From contig JAJEGF010000008.1 in NCBI GenBank assembly GCA_022820025.1, positions 1 through 51,651 of the forward strand: a stretch of 51,651 nucleotides of DNA. The letters are read 5' to 3'. The stretch is from Chloroflexota bacterium. GTDB lineage: Bacteria > Chloroflexota > UBA11872. The notes beneath the pieces were generated by a model that was not told the origin of the DNA, did no database searches, and was given only the letters and a program-made list of their open reading frames with translations. Position numbers and translations under genes: made by a program. Positions 7,496 to 16,063 of this stretch are shown here, piece by piece (the stretch's first letter is position 1; the number at the start of each line of letters is the position of its first letter).

Positions 7496-8608
7496 TTAGT
7501 TGCCCGGTTGGCCGGCGGCGCCGGGTATTCCCTCGACTGAGTCGGCGAAGGCACGGATGTGGTCGGCGGGGGTGTCCGGGGAGAGGCCGCCGGCGGTGCA
7601 TAGCAGCATGCCGCCCGACGGCGCGCCGACGGCCAGGCGTTGGCGGCAGTCGCTGGTGATTTCGGGCGGTTCGAGATGCTGGACGACGTGGATGGGGGGA
7701 ACGTTGCCCATCAGGCAAACGCGGCCGCCGAGGTGTTCGGCGGCAACGTCCATCTCGATGCCGAACATGAAGACGGTGCAGTTGATGTCGGCGATTCCGG
7801 CGACGGCGGCGTCGGGGACCAGGTTTTCGTTGTGATAGAGGCGGAAGGCGGCTGAGGGGAAGGCGTCGAAGATGTCCCTCAGGTAGGGGTAGATGAACTC
7901 TTCGCAGTGCGCCTGGCCGACCTGGCCAGGCAGGTGGTCGGTGACCACGAGTCGGTCGATGGTTCCGGTGATGCGTTCCTGGGCCTGCACATAGGCGATG
8001 TTGGCTTCGACGACGCGCTTGTTCCAGTCGTGAATGAGCTTTGGGTGCTCGTAAAGCTCAATGAGGTAGCGCTCGTAGCCGAGGACCAGGGCACCGGATT
8101 CGACGCCCATGCAGCGGCCGTAACCCTCGAAGTGGCCCCAGGTTTGGGCGATGACCGGATCCATGTGGTCGGCGTACCAGGCGTAGTCGTTGAGGGCGAT
8201 GGCCATGTGGCCGGACTTCCACGGATCGGGCATTTCGAGCGCCGGGAGGTCGTGGATGTCGTTGACGGCGGCGAAGGGCACCAAAGGGCCGTCTTCCTCC
8301 TGCTTAATTGGCGAGCCCCAGGCGGAGGTTTCGGGCGCGTAGCCGTAGTCGGGGGCAACGCCGGGGAGGTGCAGGATGTCGGGAAACTCGAGCTGGAATT
8401 TGGCCTGGGCGTAGTACTTGGCCTCGACGGTTTCGTAGTACTCCTGGCGGCCGACGCCGGCGTAGCCGGAGAGGAACGGTTCGGAGGCCCAGACCACGGG
8501 CGGGACCTCGTCGACAGCCTCCTGCCGGTTGGCGGCCATGACACGCGCGTAGACGTCCTTCGAGCGGCTGGCGGCCTCGGTGCTGTCGGGCAAAGGGGGG
8601 CGGGGCAT
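7496..8608 (-). CDS. Uroporphyrinogen decarboxylase-like (URO-D/MtaA/CmuA superfamily) protein
   Basis: This 370-residue protein belongs to the URO-D superfamily, which includes haem-pathway decarboxylases and corrinoid:coenzyme M methyltransferases. The C-terminal half gives the call: RLYHNENL, GNVPPIHVVQHLEPPEI and GGMLLCTAGGLSPDTP, the last being the usual substrate-pocket segment. The N-terminus lacks the arginine-rich URO-D signature. The His-x-Cys zinc motif of MtaA appears as His-Asn (YHNEN), so neither function is assured. Members like this are common in catabolic clusters of Chloroflexota and Planctomycetota without a known reaction. It follows the DCC gene by 7 bases, which suggests an operon. 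The intergenic stretch 7368-7495 shows no gene. Confidence 0.78.
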   Translation of the reverse strand: MPRPPLPDSTEAASRSKDVYARVMAANRQEAVDEVPPVVWASEPFLSGYAGVGRQEYYETVEAKYYAQAKFQLEFPDILHLPGVAPDYGYAPETSAWGSPIKQEEDGPLVPFAAVNDIHDLPALEMPDPWKSGHMAIALNDYAWYADHMDPVIAQTWGHFEGYGRCMGVESGALVLGYERYLIELYEHPKLIHDWNKRVVEANIAYVQAQERITGTIDRLVVTDHLPGQVGQAHCEEFIYPYLRDIFDAFPSAAFRLYHNENLVPDAAVAGIADINCTVFMFGIEMDVAAEHLGGRVCLMGNVPPIHVVQHLEPPEITSDCRQRLAVGAPSGGMLLCTAGGLSPDTPADHIRAFADSVEGIPGAAGQPGN

Positions 8609-8615
8609 GGGCTAT

Positions 8616-9098
8616 CTAGGTGGTGGCATCAGGCCGGTCAGTGTCGCCTGATGCGGCGGGATCAAGCAACGGCCAGTCGGAATCTCGCAGATCGTCCGGC
8701 GGCGGTTCGGGTAGCCAGCGGGTCAAGCTCCCCAACGGACTGCGAAGTGATGCAACAAGGTCGTAGGCGCGGTCGATCAGCAGTCCGACAAGCGGCCAGT
8801 AGCCGACGGACCGCCAGGAAGCATCCGGCTGTACCCGGCAGAGCACGGCACGCAGGGCCACGCCGGCGTGAAGCACACGCCCGTCAGGTCGAATCACGTG
8901 CATGCTCTGTTGCCGTCGGGTGGGCGAGATGGTTGACATCAGGGGCTCTGCGATGGGCGAGGTCATGTCGACCCGCGCCACTCGATGATCAGGGTCCAAA
9001 CGAACAAGCAGCGCCACACAGCGGCGGCAGAAGCCACAGGATCCGTCGTATAGAAGGATCGGGCGGCGGGCAGCGGTCTGGTCACCCCGGACGTTCAT
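8616..9098 (-). CDS. DCC-family thiol-disulfide oxidoreductase-like protein (DUF393)
   Basis: A 160-residue protein with the DUF393 signature LLYDGSCGFCRRCVALLVRLD near the N-terminus, where Asp-Gly-x-Cys-x-x-Cys gives the family its DCC name. The GRVLHAGVALRAVL segment and the Trp/Pro-rich YWPLVGLLIDRAYD helix are also typical. Family members are predicted thioredoxin-like oxidoreductases, but no reaction is established. No clear Shine-Dalgarno precedes the ATG at 9098. The tail beyond about residue 130 is Pro/Asp-rich and probably disordered. It sits directly upstream of the URO-D-like gene on the same strand; a functional link is not evident. Confidence 0.85.
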   Translation of the reverse strand: MNVRGDQTAARRPILLYDGSCGFCRRCVALLVRLDPDHRVARVDMTSPIAEPLMSTISPTRRQQSMHVIRPDGRVLHAGVALRAVLCRVQPDASWRSVGYWPLVGLLIDRAYDLVASLRSPLGSLTRWLPEPPPDDLRDSDWPLLDPAASGDTDRPDATT

Positions 9099-9222
9099 AC
9101 GGAGAGTGTAAGGCGAGCCGACCTTTCGAGACTCTCTTTGCCGGTCAGGCGGTACACACCGGCGCCGCTCGGACTGAAGCGGATCCGTGATCGACTTCTG
9201 CGCTGGCCGTCAGATTGACGGG

Positions 9223-10248
9223 CTAGCCGCGCGGTTTGAAGCGGGCGAGTTGGTCGTCGACCCAGGCGTGGTTGGCGTCGCGGGTGCGGCCGGCGTTGTG
9301 GGGGGTGTGGACGACGTTGTGCCGGCCGAGCAACGGCGAGTCGAGGGGGACGGGTTCTTCGGCGAAGACGTCGGCGGCCAGGGCCAGTTCATCGTTGAGG
9401 ACGCGGCGATAGAGAGCGTCGGTGTCGCAGACGGCGGCGCGAGTGACCTGCACAACCAGCGAGCCGTGGGGCAGGGCATCAATCAGCTCCGCAGTAACCA
9501 GTCCGCGAGTGTTGTCGGTGAGCGGGAGCATCGGCACAAAGATCTCCGAGTCCCTGACGAGTTCGGACAGGTGGAAACAGCGCCGGACACGGGCCGCAGC
9601 GAAGGTGGCGTCGGGCGCGTAGGGGTCCCAGATCGCGACGTCGGCACCGACGGCCACGCAGAATGAGGCGAAACGGGCGCCGATGTTGCCGGCGCCGACG
9701 ACGCGCACGCGCTTGCCGGCCAGAGTGCCGCTGGTGAAGCGAGGGTCGTCGCCGTACTGCTCGCCGCGCCGGCCCGGGCGGCCGACTTCGGGGCGGTACT
9801 TCCAGGTTTCGTGTCCGCGCTGCATGGCGGTGTAGGTCTGCGGGGTTCGGCGGAGCGCGGCCAGGGTGAGTCCCAACCCGTATTCGGCCACGGACTGTCC
9901 CCAGTAGACATCGAGCCTGTGGGGGATGAAGCTGACGCCGCGGGCGATGGCCGCCTCAATGCCGTCGGTTGTCGAGTCGCCCCACCAGTTGGTGAGGAGG
10001 TAGCGCGGGTGGAAGCACTCTTCGAGCGCGCTGAAGGGCTCGAGATCGTGGGCAGCTGCCGGAAGTCCCAGGAGCGCCAGGCGCTGGACCGAGGCGGGGT
10101 CGGGGACGAGTTGCGGGGCGCGGGCATCGGGATCCGCGGTGCGATAGAACTCGCAGCCGCCCTGGCGTTGCCAGCACTCGTACCAGTAGTCGGCCGCAAA
10201 GGGCCACGCGGCGTCGAACCGTTCGTTGACACAGATGACTGATCGCAT
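9223..10248 (-). CDS. D-isomer-specific 2-hydroxyacid dehydrogenase
   Basis: A 341-residue NAD-dependent dehydrogenase that interconverts 2-hydroxy and 2-keto acids. The Rossmann loop is RVRVVGAGNIGARF (Gly-x-Gly-x-x-Gly), followed by an acidic residue in AIWDPYAP. The catalytic Arg lies in QVTRAAVCDTDAL, the Glu in ADVFAEEPVPLDSPLL and the His in HTPHNAGRT. The N-terminal catalytic half is longer and more Trp-rich than in standard phosphoglycerate dehydrogenases. The ATG at 10248 has a GGAGG about 10 bases upstream. It opens the minus-strand run that continues to 4.7 kb, apart from a 124-base gap (9099-9222) in which I see nothing. The substrate is unknown; a sugar-derived acid is likely from context. 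Confidence 0.9.
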   Translation of the reverse strand: MRSVICVNERFDAAWPFAADYWYECWQRQGGCEFYRTADPDARAPQLVPDPASVQRLALLGLPAAAHDLEPFSALEECFHPRYLLTNWWGDSTTDGIEAAIARGVSFIPHRLDVYWGQSVAEYGLGLTLAALRRTPQTYTAMQRGHETWKYRPEVGRPGRRGEQYGDDPRFTSGTLAGKRVRVVGAGNIGARFASFCVAVGADVAIWDPYAPDATFAAARVRRCFHLSELVRDSEIFVPMLPLTDNTRGLVTAELIDALPHGSLVVQVTRAAVCDTDALYRRVLNDELALAADVFAEEPVPLDSPLLGRHNVVHTPHNAGRTRDANHAWVDDQLARFKPRG

Positions 10249-10344
10249 AGCCCGCAGCCTCCAGATGCCCGATGGCCGGCCAATGATGCCTGCGCTGTAC
10301 TATCGCAGACTGTCGGTGTGTGGCCGTGTTCCCCGGAGCTAACC

Positions 10345-10743
10345 ATGAAGCGATTTCTCATTCAGTCAGAGACTCCACGCGACCAGTTGGACTGGGGATC
10401 GCTGGGGTGGCTGAGCAATCCGCCGGTGACGGGCAGCAAGTACCTGACGGTGATCGACGTGGAACTGCTGCCGGGCAACGGGCACGACTTTCACAAGCAT
10501 CCGGACCAGGAAGAGTCGATCGTGTGCGTAAAGGGCACCGTGGAGCAGTGGGTGGACCAGGAGCAGCGGATGCTGAATCCGGGCGACGCCGTATACATCC
10601 CGGCCGACTGCGTGCATGCCACCTTTAACGAGGGCGACGAACCGGCCAAGGTGCTTGCGATCCTGGGTCCGTGCGTGGGTGAAATCGGGTACGAAGTGGA
10701 AGAGGTGGCCGAACAGGCGCCCTGGAGCACTCTTCGCGGGTAG
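10345..10743 (+). CDS. Small cupin-domain protein
   Basis: A 132-residue single-domain cupin. Motif 1 appears as GNGHDFHKHPDQEESIVCVKG, with the two His and the Glu that bind metal. Motif 2 appears as GDAVYIPADCVHATFN, with the third His. The ATG at 10345 has GGAG at 10335-10338, six bases away, so it is preferred over the GTG at 10318. Single-domain cupins of this size act as sugar or keto-acid isomerases, dioxygenases or ligand sensors, and sequence alone does not separate these. A strong stem-loop begins at its stop codon. Confidence 0.88.
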   Translation: MKRFLIQSETPRDQLDWGSLGWLSNPPVTGSKYLTVIDVELLPGNGHDFHKHPDQEESIVCVKGTVEQWVDQEQRMLNPGDAVYIPADCVHATFNEGDEPAKVLAILGPCVGEIGYEVEEVAEQAPWSTLRG

Positions 10744-10758
10744 CCGGCCGCGCCGGCT
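10742..10758 (+). terminator. Stem-loop at end of cupin gene
   Basis: A perfect seven-base-pair stem, AGCCGGC (10742-10748) and GCCGGCT (10752-10758), closes a three-base loop and overlaps the TAG stop of the cupin gene. No U-rich tract follows, so it may be a Rho-dependent or L-shaped terminator or simply an RNA-stabilising hairpin. The following 120 bases to the acetamidase gene hold no other feature I can support. Confidence 0.5.
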
Positions 10759-10877
10759 CTAGCCAGTGCATAGTTGCGGGGCCATACATGTTCCGAGGGC
10801 TTGGGCTGGTCTCCGGGTGGGTGGATGCTCCAAACTGCGGGCCAGGTTTCCCATTCCGCATTGAGTGAAGGCTGAGC

Positions 10878-11813
10878 ATGGCGCACCACGAGTTTTCGCC
10901 CACGACGTACTACAACACGATGGGGACACATCCGCCGGCTTTGCATGTCGAGGCGGGTGATTCGATTTCGACGACGACGGTCGATGCCCGCGGGTTCGAT
11001 CATGAGAACGTGGAGCGGGCGGGGCGGCCGAACCCGCAGACGGGGCCGTTCCATGTAAGCGGCGCCGAAGCCGGGGACACGCTGGTGCTGCACGTGCACG
11101 AGGTGGCGCCGAACCGGCGGATGGGCTGGACGACGGCGCGGCTGGCGCCGAACGTGCTGGACTTCGGCTATGAAGCGGATCTCGACGGTGACGTTGAGTT
11201 GGCCTCGTGGGACGTGGACGTGGAGGCGGGTACGGTCACGCTGGTGGAGCCCGAGAACCGCCTGACCGGGCAGCCGCTGCCGCTGCGGCCGATGCTGGGG
11301 ACGGTGGGCGTGGCGCCGGACATCGGGGAAGCCATCAGCACGATGACCTCGGCAGCCCACGGCGGCAACATGGACTACAACGGGATAAAGCCCGGCGTGA
11401 CGGTGTATCTGCCGGTGTTCACGGACGGCGCACTGTTTTTCCTGGGCGACGGGCACGCGCTGCAAGGCGACGGGGAGATGGACGGCACGGGCGTGGAGAT
11501 CTCGCTGGACGTGCGGTTCAGTCTGGACCTGATCAAGGGCAAGACGATCGGCTGGCCAAGGGCGGAGGACGAAACCTACCTGATGGCGTGCGGCAACGTG
11601 CGGCCGCTGGACCAGGCGGTGCAGCACGCGACGACGGAGATGGTGTCGTGGCTGGAGACGGACTACGGACTGACGACTCGCGAGGCGCACATGCTGCTGG
11701 GACGGTTCGTGGAGTACGACGTGGGGAACATGTTCGACCCGGCGTACACGATGGTGTGCAAGGTGCGGAAGTCGGTGCTGGCGGAATTGGGGTTCACGCG
11801 TACGGACGGCTGA
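10878..11813 (+). CDS. Acetamidase/formamidase family protein
   Basis: A 311-residue member of the FmdA/AmdA amidohydrolase family, which releases ammonia from formamide, acetamide or related short amides. Diagnostic stretches are GPFHVSGAEAGDTLVLHV near residue 60, AHGGNMDYNGIKPG in the middle, GDGHALQGDGEMDGTGVE, and the C-terminal REAHMLLGRFVEYDVGNM. The last three carry the conserved His, Glu and Asp residues of the active site. Length is normal for bacterial FmdA-type proteins. The ATG at 10878 follows a weak AAGG. It stands alone between the cupin gene and a convergent dehydrogenase gene, so its substrate is not clear. Removal of an amide or N-formyl group from a catabolic intermediate is possible. 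Confidence 0.9.
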   Translation: MAHHEFSPTTYYNTMGTHPPALHVEAGDSISTTTVDARGFDHENVERAGRPNPQTGPFHVSGAEAGDTLVLHVHEVAPNRRMGWTTARLAPNVLDFGYEADLDGDVELASWDVDVEAGTVTLVEPENRLTGQPLPLRPMLGTVGVAPDIGEAISTMTSAAHGGNMDYNGIKPGVTVYLPVFTDGALFFLGDGHALQGDGEMDGTGVEISLDVRFSLDLIKGKTIGWPRAEDETYLMACGNVRPLDQAVQHATTEMVSWLETDYGLTTREAHMLLGRFVEYDVGNMFDPAYTMVCKVRKSVLAELGFTRTDG

Positions 11814-11837
11814 GCCACGCCGCCCGGTTGCGTGGAG

Positions 11838-12833
11838 CTAGGTGACTTCCGCTAGCGCTACGGGCCGGTTCTCGCGGCTGGATATGTCGCAGGCGATGGC
11901 GGCGCGGAGGGCTTCGACGGCGTCGTCGGCGGTGCTACGCGAGGGCTGGCGGCCGCGGGCCACGTCGAGGAAGGCATCGACCTCGGCTGCGTAGGCGTGG
12001 GCGAAGCGGTCGTGGAAGTCGGGGTAGGGATGCGCCCCGAGCGGCGGGGCGCCGGGCTCCAGCGAGCGGAGGGGGGCGCGGGGGTCCCAGCCGACTACGA
12101 CGCTGTCGCGTGAGCCGAAAAGCTCCATGCGGATGTCGTAGCCGAGCGGGTTGTGGCGGGTGTAGCTGAGCAGGCCCAGGGCACCGCCGGAGAGGGTGCA
12201 GGTGGCTATGGCGGTGTCGCAGTCGTCGAAGCGACCGTAGACGTCCCACTTGCGGACGGCGGTTTGGGCGTAGACCTGAATCACCTCTTCGCCGGTGACG
12301 AAGCGAATGGCGTCGAAGTCGTGGACGCTGAAGTCGCGAAACATACCGCCCGAGCCGGCGATGTAGGCCTCGGTGGCGGGCTCGGGATCGTGACCGACGG
12401 TGCGAAGGGTGTAGAGCGTTCCCAGTCCTCCGGCAGCGACCAGGTCGGCGGCGGCCTGGAAACCGGGATCGAAGCGGCGCTGGAAGCCCATCTGCACCGG
12501 GACGTTGCGCTGGTGGATGAGGGCGACGACCTCGCGGGAGCGCTGGAGGTCGTGCGAGATGGGTTTTTCGCAGAGGGTGGGGATGCCGGCTTCAACGGCG
12601 GCTTGCAGGAGTTCGGCGTGGGCGGTGGTGGTGGCGGCGATCAGGACGGCGTCGACGGAGGCGAGCAGTTCGTCGTAGCCGGCGACGGATCGAAGGTCCA
12701 GGTCGTTGGCGACGGACGTCGCAAGTTCAATGCTGGCGTCCTGCAGCAGCACTTCCGACACTTCCGGATGCGCCACGAGCCGTTCGGCGTGCGGGCGCCC
12801 GATACGACCGACTCCGGCCACGCCTACGCGCAT
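11838..12833 (-). CDS. Gfo/Idh/MocA-family oxidoreductase
   Basis: A 331-residue NAD(P)-dependent sugar or cyclitol dehydrogenase. The N-terminus MRVGVAGVGRIGRPHAERL holds the Rossmann Gly motif. CEKPISHD is the family signature with the catalytic Lys. The C-terminal domain has MGFQRRFDPGF and the active-site HDFDAIRFV stretch with conserved Asp and His. The spacing resembles inositol 2-dehydrogenases, but substrate range in this family is broad. The ATG at 12833 is preceded by GGAAGG seven bases upstream, so the ATG at 12854 is less likely. It is convergent with the acetamidase gene and divergent from the SDR gene. The 217-base gap 12834-13050 probably holds both promoters, though no clear boxes stand out. 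Confidence 0.92.
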   Translation of the reverse strand: MRVGVAGVGRIGRPHAERLVAHPEVSEVLLQDASIELATSVANDLDLRSVAGYDELLASVDAVLIAATTTAHAELLQAAVEAGIPTLCEKPISHDLQRSREVVALIHQRNVPVQMGFQRRFDPGFQAAADLVAAGGLGTLYTLRTVGHDPEPATEAYIAGSGGMFRDFSVHDFDAIRFVTGEEVIQVYAQTAVRKWDVYGRFDDCDTAIATCTLSGGALGLLSYTRHNPLGYDIRMELFGSRDSVVVGWDPRAPLRSLEPGAPPLGAHPYPDFHDRFAHAYAAEVDAFLDVARGRQPSRSTADDAVEALRAAIACDISSRENRPVALAEVT

Positions 12834-13050
12834 ATCAGTACCTTCCGTCCACATTCCGACCGCCGTGCGGCCTGTCGGGTGTTTATTCGCTGGCAGTCAC
12901 CGCGCAATCTGGACCGGTAGGGCCCGCGCGTCAAGGGCAGGGCGCGAGAAACGGATGGCAGGCAGCGTAGGCTTAGGCCACGTTCTCCGGTTGGAGCAGG
13001 ATTGACGTGCGCGCTCAGAGTCAAGCCGCTTGCGGTCGCCGGAGTCGCCA

Positions 13051-13899
13051 ATGAGTAAAGGCCGGCTGGCGGGGAAGGTGGCCGTGGTCACGGGCGGCGG
13101 GAGCCAGCCCGGGGAGATCGGGACCGGGCGGGCATCGTGCGTGTGCATGGCGCGGGAAGGCGCGCGGGTGCTGGTGGCGGATATTGCCGCCGAAAATGCG
13201 CATCGGACTGTTGACGCGATCCTGGAAGAATGCGGCGAGGCGTCGGTCTTCACTGGCGACGCGACTTCAGGCGATGACTGCCGGGCGATGGTGGCGACGG
13301 CAGTCGAACGCTATGGCGGGCTGCACGTGCTGATGAACAACCTGGGGTTCCGCTGGGGCGGGCATGACCTGCGCAAGGGTGTGGCGGAGATCGACGAAGA
13401 CGTGCTAATGCGTGCCTTCGACCTGAATCTGAAGAGCGCGGTGCTGGCGAGCAAGCATGCGATTCCGGCCATGATTGCGTCGGGCGGCGGTTCGATCATC
13501 AACGTGTCGTCGATTGACGGAATCGCGGGAGCACGGCACCGGGGGGTGTCCTATTCGATCACCAAGGGCGCGCTGCCGATCCTGACGCGCAACACGGCGG
13601 CCTTTCATGGTCGCGAGGGGATTCGGGCCAATTGCATCGTGCCGGGGCACTTGCAATCGGCGTATCAGTCGAGAATCAAACCGGTAGACCGTGAACTGCG
13701 ACGGCGGGTGAGTCCGCTGGGAACCGAAGGGACGCCGTGGGACATTGCATGGGCGGCGGTGTACCTGGCGAGCGACGAGTCGCGCTGGGTGACGGGCGTG
13801 ACGCTGCCGGTGGACGGGGGCCTCTTTGCCGCGCAGCCGCTGCTGGCTCATGATTTGCTGCAGGAGCCGGACCTGGGGCCACTCTCCGAGGATGACTGA
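13051..13899 (+). CDS. Short-chain dehydrogenase/reductase
   Basis: A 282-residue classical SDR. VAVVTGGGSQPGEIGTG is a lengthened version of the Gly-rich cofactor loop. MNNLGFRWGG replaces the usual NNAG, and NVSSIDGIAG carries the catalytic Ser. YSITKGAL carries the Tyr-x-x-x-Lys pair. VTGVTLPVDGG is the standard C-terminal strand. The ATG at 13051 has GGAG at 13041-13044, so the upstream in-frame start at 13030 is not needed. The stop codon TGA is followed immediately by the ATG of the next gene, so this gene, the decarboxylase-like gene and probably the transporter form one operon. The substrate is unknown. Confidence 0.92.
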   Translation: MSKGRLAGKVAVVTGGGSQPGEIGTGRASCVCMAREGARVLVADIAAENAHRTVDAILEECGEASVFTGDATSGDDCRAMVATAVERYGGLHVLMNNLGFRWGGHDLRKGVAEIDEDVLMRAFDLNLKSAVLASKHAIPAMIASGGGSIINVSSIDGIAGARHRGVSYSITKGALPILTRNTAAFHGREGIRANCIVPGHLQSAYQSRIKPVDRELRRRVSPLGTEGTPWDIAWAAVYLASDESRWVTGVTLPVDGGLFAAQPLLAHDLLQEPDLGPLSEDD

Positions 13900-14742
13900 A
13901 TGCCGTACAAACTGAAGCCGAAGACGATGTACCTGATGCCGACGCACTTCGGGCCGATGAGCGGCCCGCGGCAGGGGCCGGGCGGCGAGATGGGGGCGTT
14001 CGGCGTCGATGAACGGAAGTCGCGGCGGTATTCAGTCAGTTTTCTGACGGAGCAGGAGCAGCTGGAGGCGCTGCTGCCGCCGGGGTTCGAGCAGGTCGGG
14101 GAGCCGGTGGTGACGGTTTCGGCCAGCTACATGACCGAAATCGACTGGCTGGCGGGGCGCGGGTACAACACGCTGGGCGTGACGTTTCAGGCCAGGTTCA
14201 ACGGATCGCAGGACCAGGCGACCGGGCCGCTGCTGCTGGTGTTGTGGGAGAACCTGACGGACCCGATTCTGACCGGACGCGAGCAGTTGGGCTTTTCAAA
14301 GATTTACTGCGCGCTGCCCGAGCCGGTGGTTCACGGGGGCGAGACGCAGTGCACGGCGAGCTGGTTGGGGTTCCGGTTCATGGACATGCGCCTTTCGAAC
14401 ATGGTGGCGGTGGAAGAGCCGGCGGCGGCACGGTCAGAGGATTCGGAGGACGGTTCGCTGAATGGGACGCTGCACTACAAGTACGTTCCGACGACGGGCG
14501 ATTGGGGCGAAGCGGACGCGGAATACGCGGTGCTGAGTCCACAGAACCCGCCCGTGAGTGAACCGCAACGCTGGCAGGGGGAAGGCAGCGTGACGTTCGA
14601 GCGTGCGCGCTGGGAGGACTTGCCGACGCAGTACATGGTCGTGAATGCGCTGGCCGAGCTCGAGGTGAAGGAGTTTCGAGGGGCGAGCATCGAGCACAGC
14701 GTGGGCGGCAGGGATCTGATTGATCAGCGCATTCTGCGGTAG
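13900..14742 (+). CDS. Acetoacetate decarboxylase-like protein
   Basis: A 280-residue protein of the acetoacetate decarboxylase (ADC) superfamily. The defining stretch is WENLTDPILTGREQLGFSKIY, matching the ADC pattern with the Gly-Arg-Glu turn and a Lys in the position that forms the Schiff base. LLPPGFEQVGEPVVTVSASY upstream also fits the family. It is somewhat longer than the roughly 245-residue classical enzyme. Homologues include aldolase-dehydratases, so decarboxylation is not certain. The gene begins at the base after the SDR stop. With the SDR and a carboxylate-type MFS carrier nearby, handling of a beta-keto acid is a reasonable inference. Confidence 0.75.
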   Translation: MPYKLKPKTMYLMPTHFGPMSGPRQGPGGEMGAFGVDERKSRRYSVSFLTEQEQLEALLPPGFEQVGEPVVTVSASYMTEIDWLAGRGYNTLGVTFQARFNGSQDQATGPLLLVLWENLTDPILTGREQLGFSKIYCALPEPVVHGGETQCTASWLGFRFMDMRLSNMVAVEEPAAARSEDSEDGSLNGTLHYKYVPTTGDWGEADAEYAVLSPQNPPVSEPQRWQGEGSVTFERARWEDLPTQYMVVNALAELEVKEFRGASIEHSVGGRDLIDQRILR

Positions 14743-14781
14743 GGACCTTTGGCACTTGGCGGAGCCATTGCTTGACATAAT

Positions 14782-16047
14782 GTGGCGAAGTCGACGCTAG
14801 GCATGGGTTCAGCGGCGGCAGGGACCCAGGTGTCCAACGGACTTGCGCGGTGGCAGACGCCGCTGCTGGTGATTGCGGCGTGCGCGCTGATTGCGGTGAT
14901 CGGGTTTGGTACGCGGTCGATATTCGGGCTGTTCCTGCCGCCGATGACCGAGGCGCGGGGCTGGTCGCGCGAGGCGTTCAGCGTGGCGATGGCGACGCAG
15001 CAACTGACGTTTGGGGTGGTGCTGCCGCTGGCGGCGGCCTCGTCGGATAGGTTCGGACCGGTGCGGGTGATGGTGGCGGGCGCCGTTGCCTATGCGCTGG
15101 GCCTGTGGCTCATGACGCTGGTTGAGTCGGCCCTGGTCTTCCTGCTGGTGGCCGGGCTGCTGGTTGGCGGCACTAACGCCTTCACGTCGTTTTCGCTCGT
15201 CATCGCCACCATGGCGCGGATGGTGGAGCCGAAACGGCGGCCTTTGGTGATGGGACTGGGGATGGCGGCCGGATCGCTGGGCCAGGTGATCTTCTCGCCG
15301 ATTACGCAGGGGTTCATCAGCGCGTTTGGATGGAGCGACGCGCTGCTGATCCTGGCGGTGGGGTTTCTAGCCATCGTGCCACTGGCGTTCCTGCTTCCCG
15401 GGAACCCCGAGGTGGCGGCCGAGCAGACGGCCAAGGAGAGCGTGGGGGCGGCGATCCGGGAAGCGGTAGGACACCGGGGCTATCTACTGCTGACGATGGG
15501 ATTCTTCGTGTGCGGGTTTCACGTGGCGTTTATCACGGTGCACTTGCCGGCGTACATGCTGGACCTGGGATTCGAGCCTCGCGTGGGCGCGATCGCGCTT
15601 TCGCTGATCGGGTTTTTCAACATCGTGGGATCGTTCCTGTCAGGCATGGCGGGGACGCACCTGAGTCGACGGCTGAGCCTGAGCTTCATCTACGCAAGCC
15701 GGGCCGCGGTGATTGCCGCATTCCTGCTGCTGCCGAAGACGGAGCCGGTGGCGTACATGTTTGCCTCGCTGATGGGATTGCTGTGGCTGGCGACGGTGCC
15801 GCTGACGAACGCGATCGTGGCACGGGTGTTCGGGGTGCGGTACCTGGCCACGCTGTTTTCGTTTGTGTTTCTTTCGCATCAGCTCGGGTCGTTTTCGGGC
15901 ATCTGGCTGGCTGGTGGAATCTACGAGGCGACGGGTAGCTATGACGGGATGTGGGTCGCCGGGATCATTCTTGGGATTGCGGCGGCGCTGATTCACCTGC
16001 CGATCAACGAGCGGCCGATTGCGCGGCTGGCGGAGGCGTCGGGCTGA
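14782..16047 (+). CDS. Major facilitator superfamily transporter (carboxylate-type)
   Basis: A 421-residue membrane protein with about twelve hydrophobic helices and the central loop typical of MFS carriers. Residues about 45-105 (FGTRSIFGLFLPPMTEARGW, then a Asp-Arg-Phe-Gly-Pro loop between TM2 and TM3) match the oxalate:formate antiporter / monocarboxylate subgroup. The start is uncertain. GTG at 14782 gives the full frame, and ATG at 14803 is an alternative; neither has a good ribosome site. It follows the ADC-like gene by 39 bases and is the likely carrier for the acid handled by that pair. It converges on the YifB gene. Confidence 0.9.
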   Translation: MAKSTLGMGSAAAGTQVSNGLARWQTPLLVIAACALIAVIGFGTRSIFGLFLPPMTEARGWSREAFSVAMATQQLTFGVVLPLAAASSDRFGPVRVMVAGAVAYALGLWLMTLVESALVFLLVAGLLVGGTNAFTSFSLVIATMARMVEPKRRPLVMGLGMAAGSLGQVIFSPITQGFISAFGWSDALLILAVGFLAIVPLAFLLPGNPEVAAEQTAKESVGAAIREAVGHRGYLLLTMGFFVCGFHVAFITVHLPAYMLDLGFEPRVGAIALSLIGFFNIVGSFLSGMAGTHLSRRLSLSFIYASRAAVIAAFLLLPKTEPVAYMFASLMGLLWLATVPLTNAIVARVFGVRYLATLFSFVFLSHQLGSFSGIWLAGGIYEATGSYDGMWVAGIILGIAAALIHLPINERPIARLAEASG

Positions 16048-16063
16048 CTGGGAGCGGCTCCGG

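Noticed and set aside
10491..11690. Minus-strand open frame of 399 codons opposite the cupin and acetamidase genes
   Set aside because: It spans two recognisable genes and the gap between them, and its composition is that of a shadow frame.
14772..14781. TTGACATAAT just before the MFS gene, considered as a promoter
   Set aside because: The -35-like and -10-like parts touch with no spacer, so they cannot be a sigma-70 promoter pair.
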